Shown here: piece by piece, positions 1 to 12,835 of the stretch
Position numbering within the stretch: position 1 is the stretch's first letter
Layout: each line of letters opens with the position of its first letter
From: Micromussa lordhowensis
Taxonomy: Eukaryota > Cnidaria > Anthozoa > Scleractinia > Lobophylliidae
Assembly (NCBI GenBank): GCA_964020085.1
Contig: OZ026606.1
Coordinates: 15,665,349-15,729,348 of the forward strand
Length of the DNA: 64,000 nucleotides
Direction: 5' to 3'
Translations under genes and position numbers: made by a program
Notes under the pieces: generated by a model
The model's database searches: none
Told to the model about the DNA's origin: nothing
The model's input: only the letters and a program-made list of their open reading frames with translations

Positions 1-139
1 CATGTACAGTTGCTCCAAACAGCAACACGGATGTGAGATCTTAATGCTTTGTTAAGGTAGTCATGTTCAAACGCTTTTAGGAACGGCACAAACAGGAAAA
101 AAAAGAAGATTAACAGACAGGAGTTCTAGTGAGGTACAT

Positions 140-330
140 GTACTACACCTTCTTCCAAAATGGCTGCCCTTTTAGTGTTCTTTTGTTTGCCTGCAAATTA
201 GCCCTTGTTGCCTCATTCAAGGGAAAATATTCTTTTGCATTTCGAGTTTAAGAACGAGACAACAAGGGCTAATTTGAAGGCAAACAAAAGACCACTAAAA
301 TAGTGGCCATTTTGGAATACGGTGTACTGT
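140..330. repeat. hairpin MITE-like inverted repeat
   Basis: The stretch from about 153 (TTCCAAAATGGCTGCC) reads back imperfectly on the other strand, ending near 317 (GTGGCCATTTTGGAA). Both arms contain the complement pair TTGTTTGCCTGCAAATTAGC and GCTAATTTGAAGGCAAAC. The loop is about 50 bp. It lies in the intron downstream of the last visible KCC exon. No coding potential was seen. The rest of 1-840 is intronic with nothing else recognised. Confidence 0.7.
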
Positions 331-841
331 ACTGATTACTACGTCTCTAGTTATTTTCTTTCAAGTTTACTCTAACTTGTTTTTATGTACAGTCGTGAAT
401 TTCAACATCAGTTCAAGACCAGAAACTGCTATAGATTCGTAATGCATAAAACAACTGAGTTTTAGCAGTTCACATGACATGGAACTAGTTTGGGATAAAT
501 CAAAAGCTACTCATTGTACATAATCAGGTTTGAAGGTATTTCCTTTTACCCAAGTCAGGTTTCTCTCAATAAGTTGAAAATGGGTCAAAACTGCAGAAAG
601 TAGAAAATACAAAATCAAAACAAACTATCCATACCCACCCCCAAGGAGAGTTTCTGGTCCATAGGGGAGGGGGTGTTAAAAGTGGAAGTATGAACCAAAA
701 CTGGAATTTCTAGACAGATTTGGGGAGGGCCGGGGGGAGGTAAACCGAAAAAACCAGCACAATGTGGGAGGGGTGTGGATATTTTCTGGGACAACACATT
801 ATCTAATAATTATTATAATGATAACCATCTAGTTATAGCAC

Positions 842-3800
842 GTAAAGGATACAGACAACAGAGGTGGTGGTGATTGCAGCTATTGTCCCCTTGGGAATTG
901 ACTGCTGGGCATCCCGCAGGTCACCAGACCTGTTAGACCCTGCCATTATTCCTTTGAAATAAAACACAGACAAGCAATCAACTAGGAACATGATCCTAAG
1001 AGATAATTGGCAGCATTGTGGTCTGTGTGTCCTTTTCATTTCTTGTGCATATAAAACGTGCACCTGTGCATTAATGGCAACTCTGGACTCATGGACCATG
1101 CAGGAGTACAAATTGGCAGGGCTGCCATGTAGGGTGTAAACCTTAACACCTGTCATGGCCGAGTATGTGTGATGGGCTCTTAATATTACTCACTCCCTGA
1201 GGTGAATTTGTGTGTTGTTGACACAATTCACCCACACAAGAAACATGTTCATTGTGGGCATGAAGATCAAAGTGACATGAAACTTAATGACAGCACTGGA
1301 CAATGGGATTAAATATTCCCGGGCAATTTTCCACAGCTGTACAAACCCTAAATAGAAGTAGCAATTATTAATTCCTATCTGTACTGTGGCTAACCTACCA
1401 GTGACAGAAGGAAAGAAAATTGCCAATAGAATGAAGAAAGATGTGGTTATGTCTGATCTCACTTCTCCTTGATATTCACCAGCCTTTACACCTGGAGAGA
1501 CTTCATCCTTCCTGAGATATTTACTCTTCCAGTTATCTACAAAGATTGGAAAGACGCAAAACATTAGATAGGATATACACAAAGAGATATATAACTAAAT
1601 CTGTCATGAACTGATACGTATTCACGCAAATTTGGTGCAGGGGTGTTTTGTCAAATATGGGACCTTGACCAGTACTTTTCTCTGCAGAAATTTAAGGACT
1701 TGGGTATGGTAGCTTGTATTAAGTTATTTGGGTTTAAATAGATACTGTTTTGAAAGAGTGTTAGTAAGTCTACGATAGCAATAGTAATTATCCTCATTTT
1801 TAATTTATTCAAGACGGCCACCAACAAAAGTTTGGGGAAAAAGGCACAAACAGGGGGAGCAGGCGTGTAAAGGTGTAGGGGAAATGCTCATGTGGCTAAC
1901 CCCTTTGATGTCGTATGCACATGGCCTTGGTTTTAATTTGTTCAAGATGGCCACCAATAAAAATTGGAGAAAATTTAAAAAAGTGCTCAAAAGTGAGCAA
2001 AAAGGTGGCTCACTGAAAAGGTGGTGAAAGGGAAAAGTGGGAAAAAAGGTTTTAGATTTATTCAAGATGGCCACCAATAAAAGTTCGAGAAAATTGGAGA
2101 AAGTGCACCAAAGTGGTGCGCAAAAGTGGTTCATTGAAAAGGAGGTGCAAAATTTATTCAAAATGGCTGCCAATAAAAGTTCGAGAAAAATGATGTAAGG
2201 AAAATGGAGTTTGTAAATTTGGTGATTAGGATGGGGGCAGGATGAGCTCCTCATGGTGGTACAGGATGACATCATGGCATCAGGGGATACCCCCTCCCCC
2301 TCTGTGGGCTGATGTCATGGAAAGGGGGAATACCCCCCTCCCCCCTCTGTCAGATGAATTCATGGTAGGGGGTACCACCTCAAAAAGCTGATGCGACACA
2401 TGACAATGACATCAAAACATGAAATTATTAATGTCTTAACAACTGTGTTGTCTTAACAACAACAGTGGAAAAGACAATGTTTTTCAAAAAAGGTGATCAG
2501 ATCTTTCACGCCATGAAAATGAGGGCCTTAAGATAAAAATGGTGTCCATGCCCCACAAAAAGAAGAAAATCGGAAAAAGTGTATCAAAGTGGAGCGCAAA
2601 AGTGGCTTGTTGAAAAGAAGGTGCAAAATTTACTCAAGATGGCCAACGGTGTGAAAAATTCTTGTGTGTCAAAATGCAATCAGAGAGATAAATGTTAAAT
2701 TGAAGGTAAGTTGCAATTTTTTTTTCAGAGTGATTGGTGACTGGAAAGCCTCAAACTTTTTAAACTAACTGAATTCCTATTCAAATTTATACAGATTACA
2801 TTTTTTTGTATTCATGAATTTGAATAAACTTGTATGTGTGTATGCTTTGAGAAATCATCTTACCAAAAAAAACACCACTTGTGATGCCCGGCACTCCAAC
2901 CACGTAAGTCAAGGGATTGTTCTTCCAGAATGTCTCATCATCTCCATACGTTGAGTTCAGTAAGGTATCATTCCTTGAACATTCATGATAACTGCTACTG
3001 GCTAACAACTTGTCACCTAACAAGCAAATCCTAGGAGGAAAGACAGCAATATTGATCTTGATTGAAAAATGTCATTGATGATATCCTAGTAACTATTCCA
3101 CAATCTATTTTAAAACTCGCATGTCAGGTTTTCCAAAGTGGTAAATCACACTGCATCATATGATACCCACTATCAGAATGTTTGTTTTATTGCACTTTAT
3201 AACATAGATAGGACCCTGTGCGCGCTCTGATTGGTCAAAAACCCATGTTTTATCAGAGTATAAAACATAGAAAAACGTGTTTTATTGTTTTACGTGTGTA
3301 AAATCTATATCATAAAGCAAATGAAGAAGCCTAATCCGTGTATCGCACTGTGATAAAACACTCCGGACATTTTAGAACACTCGAGAAATGTAGAAAACAC
3401 TCACATGTGGCTCATGTTTTCTACATTTCCCTCGAGTTCTCAAATGCCCGTCATGTTTTATCACAGTGTAATACACGGTTTAGGCTTCTTTATTTGTCAA
3501 GTATCAAATAAAAATGACCACTTGTTTGATGATAAAAGCCCAATCAAAAGAGATTTACGTGGTTCCAATAACATCACACCCACTTTCAAACTTGGCTAAC
3601 TAATCTATGAGCCAATTCACATCCAACAAGTATACAGCTTACAAACAGTAATCTGCATGAGGTCCCAGTTGAAGGGGAAACTCAGCTCACTGAAGCTAAT
3701 AACAAAACAGAATACAAACATGATCCTTACCTGGGCATTTCTCTTGCTTGTGCAGAGAAAAATCCAAGGTAAATGGCCAGAATAGAGAACAACACACATG

Positions 3801-6800
3801 CCAGGAATAGAGAGGCACATTTGTTGACATACTTGACACCAATAAACACCACTGCAATGAGTAAGAGCAAAAGAACAGAGCCATACACTCGCATGTTATT
3901 TAACATCTCTGGGGACTGAGCACCACCTCCTGACCTAACATCTCCAAAGAGTGACATTGATGGAGCCATGTATGTCTGCAGATAAAAAATTTAAAAGCAT
4001 TTCTAAGAAAAATTAGTTGGAAACTTGCCGTATGGAAAAATCTCCCAGGTATAAAGGCAAGTGTGACCTTAAGAATCATCAAACACAAAGTGAAAGTTGC
4101 TGTTGACAGGGCTGATCTCAAAATTGGTACAACAGAGAATTGCTTAATTTGCTCATCCATAGCAGTGAAGAGCTAAGGGCCTCAGATTCACTTAAGGGCC
4201 TCAGGTCACTTAACATTCACTTAACATTCTCCATTTCATAGCTTCCAGCAGAAATTCGCATCAGTGAAAATTTTTCAAATCAAAATATTGTTTGTCTTTT
4301 AAGAGCAGTGTCTGTATTTTCCTGAACAACATGCCTACATGACTCTGTATTCATATAATCAAGGTGAAATAAAATGGGCTTTCCAGAAAAAAATCCCCCG
4401 CCCAAAGGATATCAAGAGTTTTTGCCCCGCCCCCCCTCCCTCTCTGACTGGATTTCCCAGACCGCTAGAGCCCTCCTCCCACCCGGATTTCCAATCTCAA
4501 GGACTACCACTCCTGCCCAGATTTCCATTTTTTTAAAGGCCCTAACTGGAAACAACAGACAATAGACGTCACATTTCATCCTAATTATTTGCATCACTGT
4601 ATTGTAAATGGAAAATGATCCACAATTTTTCTTCTCCATATCGTTACAGGTAAGAAAGAAATTATACACAAATTGTGCATACACATGTTGGCCAGCAAAA
4701 TGGGTTCTCGGGTTGGCTGAATAAAACAGAAAAGTACAACTGACTGCTGGCCTAATCGTCTTTTCTTCGCATTTTTGAGGTGTTGCAAAGCACAGGCATG
4801 GGTGGCAGGGGTACCATAAAAATGTTCCAGGTGTTGCATGTCCGGTCGACAGTGTTTTATCTTGTTATCCATTCATTGCGCTGGTTCTTCATGAATAACA
4901 GGACCTATGAAGGTAAACTTAAAGTCTATGAGGTAAGAACACCATAAACTGAAAGATTACAAGATTTTCCGCAAGTTCTTCTTTTAAGTGGTTAAAACAT
5001 ATTGATCAGGGTTAAAGTTAAAAGTGACCCCAGGGGAAGAATTGTTAAGTTCAGATTCCTGAGCCATCAATCCCCCTCCTGTGAGAATTTCCAGTGTGCC
5101 ATCCATTGGGGGAAGAGGGGTAAGTGTATTTTTTCTGGAATAACCCAATGATGATCACTGCAAGAACTGCACTTCATGCTACATTTGCACAGCCAAGTAT
5201 TTCACCTGCAGTTTAGTTCTTCCCATAGGTAAAGGGGTAAGGTAAGTCCATCACAGGGTTAACCCCAGCATTAAGTTTGCTGGTACCCATTTATACACCT
5301 GGGTGGAGAGAGGCACCGTGAGAGTACAGTATCTTGCCCAAGAACACAACTACAAAATGTCCTTGGCCAGGGCTTGAGCCCGGGCCGCTTGATGCAAAGA
5401 CAAGCGCACAAACCATGAGGCCACCGTGCCTCCCTCTTCCCATAGGGTGATCTCCTAAATCCCAGAATAGGGTAAAACAAGTAGAGGTGCTGCAGCCAAA
5501 TTGTTTGATACCCGGGTTTTGAAAGAGCCTATTTCATTTCTAAAATAACCACCATATACCGCCACTGTAACCTACAACTCTACATAAACACATCTTATAA
5601 ACTGACATTTAACCCACCAGGAGTATTTCAATTGCTCCAAGGATATACATAGAAGAAGCAAATGTGGTCCCAAGGTAGAAGAGCAGCCCAACAGCACCAC
5701 CAAACTCAGGCCCAAGGGCTCGTGAAATCATGAAATAAGCACCTCCAGCTGAAAAATTAAAAAGTTGAAAAACAGTCACATTAATCCTCTGCTCCTAATG
5801 GTCAAGCTCTTCATTTTATTCTTTATTTGGACACGTATTTTTGTTTTTTTTTAACTTTCCATCATTACATTGTCTCCTTACTGGATACGTTACAGTCCTT
5901 ACTTACAGTCTCTTCATACTTACAACAGTTCATTAAACAAGCCCAAAGTGGAAATTAACATTGATACTACTGACAGTGAAGTGAGATTTTGTGTGGATCT
6001 CCAGTGATATTAGAACAGAAGGTAACGCCGCCAATAATGAAACCATGCTACGCTGATTTCATTCTGCAATTTCTATCGAGGGATGCCTTGTATAGCGAAA
6101 CCCTTGGGGGGCATATTCTCATGAATTTGCTACGAAGAAGCCTCGCCCATAAGGAGTGAGAGTACTGTACTCTGAGATGGAAGTAATGTGAATGTACTCT
6201 TCTCTTCTTCCAAAAAGTAAGGAAACATCTTGTGGGTGAAACCCCCCTAAAAAGCCATGACCCAGACCCACTGAATAGAATATATAATGAAGTTATATAT
6301 GAAAGACCCAATGGGACTAAGAGATTACAAAAGGTTTTAAAAGTGTATTAGCATAATATCATTACTAACAGAAAACATCAGCTGTAGTTCTTCTTGATAT
6401 GAGCAAGGCATTTGACAGTGTCAACCATGACATACTGGTAAACAAATTACAAGATATTGGCTCGTCATCCTCTGCCATCCAGTGGTTCAGGAGTTACTTG
6501 TCAAACAGGTATCAAGCCGTACGTATAAATAATGCTCTTTCCGAACCCCTGCTCATGAGGGGCGGTGTTCCCCAAGGAAACATCCTTGGGCCGTTGCTTT
6601 TTACAGTTTACACCAATGACTTGCCTTCAATTCCACAACACTGTTCCACGGACTGTTACGTTGATGACACTAAACTGCTCATATCATTCTAGGTTCAGGA
6701 CTGTGAACCGACTATGGCTGCGATGAATGATGATCTTATCAAGCTACGTAACTGGTGTTTTGATAATAGGCTACTCCTTAATCTGGACAAAACTAAATTG

Positions 6801-9800
6801 ATTGTATATGGCAGCCGGCAAATGATATCGAAAATTAAAGATTTCCGTCTCACCCTTATGGGTAAGGAACTTTTACCCATTGACTCTGTTAAGGACCTGG
6901 GTGTAGTGTTTGATAGTAAACCTTCATTCAACAACCACACAATTAAAACAGTATCATCTTGTATGTCTGCCTCAGGGCTTATAAGCCGAGTTAAACATGT
7001 ATTTAGGAAAGATATACTTGTTACAATAAATAATTCACTCGTGTTTAGCAAGTTGTATTATTGCTCGTCCATCTGGTCGAATACTTCCGCTAGCAATACA
7101 TGCAAATTGGAATGAGTACAGAATTTCGCCACGCGCATAGTTTCCGGGGCAAGGAAGTTTGATCATGTAACTCCAGCGCTGAAAAACCTGAGATGGTTAC
7201 CAGTTAAGTCTTACCTGTTTCTAAGAGATGCCATCTTGGCCTTTAAATCCATGACAGGTCAAGTACCAAACTACCTCAGTTCAAATTTTATCTCCAGAGG
7301 AAATATCAGCAGTCGGGTGACCAGATCATCTACCCGCTTTTTAAAACCAATTTGGGTCAGAGATCTTTTTATTACATAACTGTAACTTTGTGGAATGCCC
7401 TAAAACTTTTAAACGTAAAATGTCCTTTTAAATCAATTTTTAATGTCATAAATTTTATATGTAAATAGTTTCTCAATAATCTTTTATCGATATTTTTTAC
7501 TATATTTTTAGCATCTTTATTATTTCTATTGTCTCTGAAAAGCCCCCATGGGGAGTTGACAATAAAATTTGTATTGTATCTCATCAGTCAATTTTGGAAG
7601 ACGTTAATGTTTTTGAATAGCAACATAAAACAAGAAAAAGCTGAGTCAGTTATAAAATCATTTCCACAAGAAATTAATGTATTGTGTCACTGTTGAAAAT
7701 AAGCTTTGGTCAAAGGTGGTGATTGATGCTTAATTACTTATAGCAGGTAGCTAGCCAGCCAACATAATCATCATCAAGTTTATCGATCATCATCATCACC
7801 TGGAACAACTCCATTTGTAGCGATGGCACTCATTGAAATGGCAGTCAACATGGTCTGGATAAATCATGAATAGAAATCACACTTAAACACTATTGAAGGT
7901 TTCCACATACAATAATAATAATACAATAATAATTATTTGACTTAGAGCTTTCAATAATTTTACAGACTGTGGACTTATCCTGGTCCATCTGCCCAATAAT
8001 TAAAAATAAGTATGTGACTGTGACTGGAAGATTTTGTTCCCATTCAAGTTTCTGGAATTTGCTTTCATTTTGTGTGTTATTCTGGAAAATATCCACACCC
8101 TCTCCACTTAGGATTTCTTGGTTTGAGACTCCCCTCTACCCTTCCATAAATTCCAGTTTAGCTTCATACTTTCTGTCAAAATGCTTGGCTTCTGAGAACT
8201 CCCCCACCCCACCCCAGCAGAATTTTCTGTGACCTTGACTTCCATAGAGTGAGTATAGATTTTTTTTCAGAGCTGCATAATGACAAAAAGTCTTCAATAA
8301 AGTGTTATGAAAATTCTCTTTAATTATTAACAATTAATTCTCATTGTATGGTCTTAGCACACAAAACATGAAGATCTAGTAATTCACAACATAAAAGATG
8401 AGAAAGCCTAGAGAGAAACCATCCTGAGGGCTTAATAAGCTACATTAGGCTCCCTCATTACAATACTAACAGTTAAATTGATAGATAATCATTCATGAAC
8501 ATTAATGGTACAGACAGATAGTCAGAGTTGTGAATGAAAAAAGTACTTTATCCATGTCTTTAAAGTTATAATAGACTGAGGCAGAAGTGATTGAGTCAAA
8601 GATAACATTTGATCTTCATGAAGGTCTTGATACTTACACAACAGCAACAAATGAAGACGATAAAGAAAGCTTGTAGAGTTCCTGCTATGCCTACTATCCA
8701 TGACAAACGTATAAACAGGATGACACCAAAGATATTCTGGATTGTAGGAAGATATACACCCATAAGTGTCCCCATCTTAGATGCCTATAAACATCAGAAA
8801 ACATTCATTGCAATTAAAACTGTTATTTAAATGTCTACTTCACAGCAGGAAAAAACCCAGGTCCGAATGACCCAGGGCAAGTAAATTTTGCTCTTGGGCA
8901 AGTGAAAATGGAAGTTTGGTGGTCCAGTGGGCAAGTGAAATCAGCCTCAGTAGCGACTAGTCTTGTTAGTTGATAACGCATGAACATTGCAGGCCTATTG
9001 GGCAAGGAGTATTCTAGTGGGGTAACTGAAAATGGAAATGTAATGACTCACTGGGCAACTGGATTTCAATTTTTTTTTTCCTGCCCTGCCATTGTTTGTG
9101 GTTAGTTCATTCTCGTCCCCAGACACACCTGTCCCACTAAGTCCATGGTACCTAATTGGCATGGGAAAAAGGTGGCTTTGTCCAGAGACCAATATTATTT
9201 TGTTATTTAATTGGTTAAATTCCTGAACTAAGATTTTCATTGATTAACAAAAGGTTTATTTGACTAGATTTCTAACTTAAGCCTGGTTCACACTTGTTAG
9301 ATAATGACAAAGACATAAAAAGATTTCCAAAAAGTGACATGACCCTGAAATGGTGACAAGAAAGCAACATGGATGGCATAAATAGTTTTGAAATTCAAAC
9401 GGAGGACATGGGTACAAACTGAAGCAATTCCTCGGTAGGGTCTGATCTGAAACCCCTCTACCCAAATGGGACCATGTTTACTGTAGGTACTCTCCACCAA
9501 TATATCAGGACGAGACTTGGTCGAATATTAGTCATGTGTTGAGTATCACTATATCGGTCAAGTGCATTAATTTAGCAATGGTGTTAACATGATTACTTGA
9601 AGTTAATATATATTGACTGACTATCATCCAACTATCGACCGAGTGTTGACCAATTATTGAGCAATACATCAGCCAAGTATCGACCACCCCTTGACCAACT
9701 ATCTATGTCTTCTGGCTCTTGACTGTATGCTGATTGACTATTGGCAAAGTGTTGGCGAGGTATCTGCGAGGTATCCGTGAAGCATCAGTGCAGTGTCGGC

Positions 9801-12071
9801 GAACTAAATGCTATGTTGACCAACATACACCTTGAGCAATATATATTGCTGGGTATTTACCGCTGGCCTCTCAAAACCTCTACCCCATTATAGTCTATTC
9901 TGTGGCCAATTATAGACCCCATCTTAGTCACTTTTTGGCAAACTTGGACATCCTCAAAGAGAGGTCGTTTCGATACTCTGGCCTTTAACATCTGAACTTG
10001 TAACGTGGTAAGTTTTAAACTATCTTAAGTGGCTACAAGGTAGTGTGATACTCTTTAGCATAATAGCGAATTAAACTAGGAATTAATTTCATTTCGAATT
10101 GTCTTACCTATCTAGTACTGTTACACAGTGCTACTCAGCACTATGATGATGATGTCAAAGATCGTTAGCGTATTGGAGGTGGACTAAATGTTCCTGTAAA
10201 TGTCACGTTGAAAGCTAACAAGTCCCAAGCGAAAGAGATCAAACGTTTGCTAATCCAAAAGAAGATCCAAGTTGTGTTAACTTCAATGGACGATAACAAC
10301 GCAGAATAGCCCAAAAATAAATACCGTAGCACAATTTTTTTTATTTTTTATTTTTTGTTTTTTATTATTATTTTTTTGCGGTTACATTAAAGCTTTATTT
10401 GAAAAGCAGACAAACATTATTTACAACGTAGTACGAATGATTTGTTGGACTTTGTTCTGGACCCAGGGGTTCTGCACTATTGTGCAAGTTGTCAATGTTT
10501 AAGTTGTGATTTCATGAATGGAATTCAATGCGAGACGACTGTTAATTATTAAAAAACAGCACAAACCATTTTTTAACTGTGAATCTTCCTATTTTTAAAT
10601 CTCTGCTTACCAGAAATTTCTTATTCCAGAAATCCGGAAAATGTGCGTCCCCATTCTAGTAACCATACTAAAAATGTAACCCCATTATAGTCAAGCCAGT
10701 CATAAAAATGCGACCCCATCCAGCGACACATCCCCATTAGCCTCTTATAACGAAGTACCCCCCCCCCCCCCACCCGGCCCAACTATCAACCGACTGTCAA
10801 CTGATATATTGGCGAACTGACGACTGATGTATCAGTAGAGAGTACCTACAGTAAACATGATCCCCCAAATCTTCGGTGAGTCCCTGGGAGCCAGGAATGC
10901 CATCATTGCATTCCAGTTTTCACTCCATAGTTTTAATTTTCAACAGACAGTGACAATTGTGCAAGTACACCACAAATAATTCAAGGGCATATAATTACGT
11001 TATTAAGCTTGTGAGGCCGTTGCTGATTTAAAATTCATAAAAAAATTAAATCACTATAAAGCTTTGCTTTGTCTATGTTAATACTAATTAAGCCGATAAT
11101 GCGAGACAATGTCCAGAGGCAATGCTCAGGTCAAGGATACGTACACGACCTTCTTCTTTATCAGTTTATGCTTTCAAATGTTTGTATATATTTATATATT
11201 TACTCGAAATATTAAACATCGCGAACTTTTGACCGATCAAACAGTAGGTTAATTTATCAATAATGCAGGATATTTTCAAAGCCATAGCTTAATATTTGCA
11301 TAACCACAAAATACACAATTCTCGCGACGTAACGCTTTGTTCTAATGGTAAAGTACTTCTTTTATGTACATGTACCTGAGAAGATTTGGCAGTTTTCGCC
11401 TCTCCTTCTTCGTCATCTTGTTGAGGAGACGCGACTGCCTCGTATCTTGCTAAACTCTCCAACAGTGTTGAAATTCTCGGTCGTTTATGGATTTCATCCT
11501 GTGTACAGTACAATAGAAAAGAGGATTAAAATGAACAGTAAACCAATGGCGCGAGCCGATAAAGACCGTCCAGAGCAAGTCTGAAGTCACAGATTTCAAG
11601 GAATAATACCAGCTTTACCTCGTATAATGCTAAATTCCCAGCTTTCCCAGCCACAAAGTTAGCTTGTTTGTTTGCTTTTCTCTCTGGCGCTACAAACAAA
11701 AGACGTATTGAAAATCGTTTAAACTTAAAAGCTTATATATGCGCTGTTTGCAAGGCTGAGAAAAACGGCAACTTCGTGCTTTAAGTTTGTGCCGACCTTT
11801 CTCTTAGAGTGAGTGCAAAAAAAAACAGAAACCATCACGTGAAGAACAAAGTACGTAACAACTGATGTGTGACAAAGAATGAAAAATATTTTTGCTACAC
11901 GTGGTCACGGTCCATTTTCAATATTCTAGTGCCTTATACAAAAGCGCACTTACAGGGCTCGATGATATTCACTTGAATATCCGTTGACAGATTCACTCGT
12001 CGGTAGGTTTCCTTAGTCTCTTTTGTTCCATCAGAATCAGCCTTTGATACTTTAAAACGATACTCAGACAT
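842..12071 (-). CDS. K-Cl cotransporter (SLC12/KCC family), 5' ten exons, partial
   Basis: This is an electroneutral K-Cl symporter of the plasma membrane (cation-chloride cotransporter family), used in cell volume and chloride control. Exons read on the minus strand: 12071-11954, 11689-11619, 11498-11376, 8784-8638, 7854-7800, 5748-5618, 3975-3731, 3030-2864, 1536-1399 and 951-about 842. All junctions up to the last are GT/AG and the phases join into one frame of about 436 codons. The start is MSEYRFK at 12071. The cytoplasmic N-terminus ends near GNLALYE. TM1-2 carry [20 protein letters not shown]. Next come [22 protein letters not shown] and YILGAIEI, a TM segment with GVKYVNKCA, an extracellular cysteine loop with NDT/NST sequons, and the KCC hallmark [16 protein letters not shown]. 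The extracellular loop and [12 protein letters not shown] favour KCC over NKCC or NCC. The last donor is unclear: GT at 841, 856 or 859. The C-terminal half of a usual protein of about 1100 residues lies outside the window. The vertebrate paralogue cannot be assigned. Confidence 0.9.
1800..2650. repeat. degenerate tandem repeat with CAAGATGGCCACC cores, intronic
   Basis: At least five imperfect copies of a unit of roughly 110-120 bp carry a core like TTCAAGATGGCCACCAATAA followed by AAAGTGGNGCGCAAAAGTGG. Cores are near 1812, 1943, 2063, 2158 and 2634. A second short tandem block (about 2270-2370) repeats GGGGATACCCCCTCCCCC next to a TCATGG motif. The array lies between KCC exons 8 and 9. The reading frames over it are repeats, not genes. 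Confidence 0.7.
3319..3496. repeat. hairpin MITE-like inverted repeat
   Basis: The left arm begins AAATGAAGAAGCCTAA and the right arm ends TTAGGCTTCTTTATTT. The inner part pairs ACTCGAGAAATGTAGAAAAC with its complement near 3415-3440. The palindrome is about 178 bp and lies between KCC exons 7 and 8. Confidence 0.7.
5241..5437 (-). mobile_element. tRNA-derived SINE copy
   Basis: On the minus strand the head (high coordinates) reads GGAGGCACGGTGGCCTCATG, resembling a Pol III A box, followed about 40 bp later by a B-box-like GGGCTCAAGCCCTGG. The body TATACACCTGGGTGGAGAGA is shared with a second copy at 37209-37751. This copy is shortened at its tail. It lies between KCC exons 6 and 7 and contains the uninterrupted CCTGG site (5298-5302) that is split by a MITE in the other copy. 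Confidence 0.7.
6367..7583 (+). pseudogene. CR1/L2-like LINE reverse transcriptase, 5'-truncated and broken
   Basis: Non-LTR reverse transcriptase remnant. The frame opens at [20 protein letters not shown] (about 6380), followed by [22 protein letters not shown] and YVDDTKLL, the RT palm motifs. A stop or frame break follows at about 6690. The thumb region continues in another frame from 6714 ([18 protein letters not shown], then [10 protein letters not shown]). A second break near 7113 precedes a C-terminal stretch ([16 protein letters not shown] and LRWLPV). The 3' end is CCCCCATGGGGAGTTGACAA followed by a short TTGTATTGTAT tail, as in CR1/L2-type elements that end in short tandem repeats. 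The endonuclease domain is absent. It sits in the KCC intron between exons 5 and 6, on the opposite strand. Confidence 0.85.
8860..9080. repeat. short internally repeated stretch, unclassified
   Basis: GGGCAAGTGAAAATGGAA and variants (GGGCAAGTGAAATCAG, GGGTAACTGAAAATGG, GGGCAACTGGATTT) recur several times. There are no terminal repeats or coding frame. It is probably a degraded interspersed repeat in a KCC intron. Confidence 0.35.
9473..10859. mobile_element. nonautonomous TIR DNA transposon, about 1.38 kb, CATG target duplication
   Basis: The left end TTTACTGTAGGTACTCTC (9477) is repeated perfectly and inverted at the right end (GAGAGTACCTACAGTAAA, ending 10855). Both ends are flanked by CATG (9473-9476 and 10856-10859), a candidate 4 bp target duplication. 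Subterminal DNA is rich in degenerate motifs such as GACCAACTATCGACC. No transposase frame is present. It lies in KCC intron 3. Confidence 0.7.
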
Positions 12072-12529
12072 TTTCTCAGAACACACTGAATACTAGCCAA
12101 GCACGAAAATAAACATTTTCACGGTGATCCCAAAAATCAACACAGCCGTCGCAAGTTCTGCCGTCGTTCATCTTGAGCGTGGGGAGGTGGTGGGGGGAGG
12201 ACTATCAGAGGTTGGAAACTGGAAGTACTCATGTATTAGGAAATTTCCGGAAGTCGGACTGAGTTCCTGACTCCGAATTTTTTTAAATCCAATTAGCGTG
12301 GAATTCCCTTTTAAAATGTTGTGTACAAGCTCAAATCAGTATTATGATCAATATTGCCTCAGCGAAAGAGAGACAAGTCGCAGGAAACAAATGTAAAGAA
12401 AACACTTGAGCTTGTCAAAAGTCCGCTTACTAATACAACACGCATCACCCTTCTGATCACTTCTTATCGCCACTGTACTCACAATCTGTTTGTTCTCGGT
12501 AAGGAATATGAAGAGTAGTAGCGTTGCAT

Positions 12530-12835
12530 AAATTTCTTTTCTTTTTTGTTTTATTTGTATCCGTCGGACACTTATGCTTTCATGTCATAGTTATATTTCG
12601 TTCATCTTCTTTTTTCTTTTAATCGATACAATCTAATTTCAACACATATAACTCCACATAATTGTAACACACTTTTGTATCTTAGCTTCATACATTACCA
12701 TTATATTGTTTTGCTGTATTTATAGACGCGATTCTTCATTTTATACTTTACAATTTTTTGTTCTTTCTTTTAAACTGATGTAACTATTTTGTGTTTTAAT
12801 AAAGCATTAACAAAAAAATAAATAAATAAATTCAG
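12530..12835 (+). repeat. possible retroelement 3' tail
   Basis: A T-rich stretch ends TTTTAATAAAGCATTAAC followed by an A-rich tail with repeated AAATA (about 12797-12834). This looks like the 3' end of a polyadenylated retrocopy or LINE. No coding part is attached, so the class is unknown. The remaining DNA from 12072 to 13500, upstream of the KCC start, holds nothing else I recognise. Confidence 0.35.

Noticed and set aside
4339..4872. Several frames of 63-92 residues
   Set aside because: They lie in a KCC intron, overlap on both strands, and include a C-rich low-complexity stretch.
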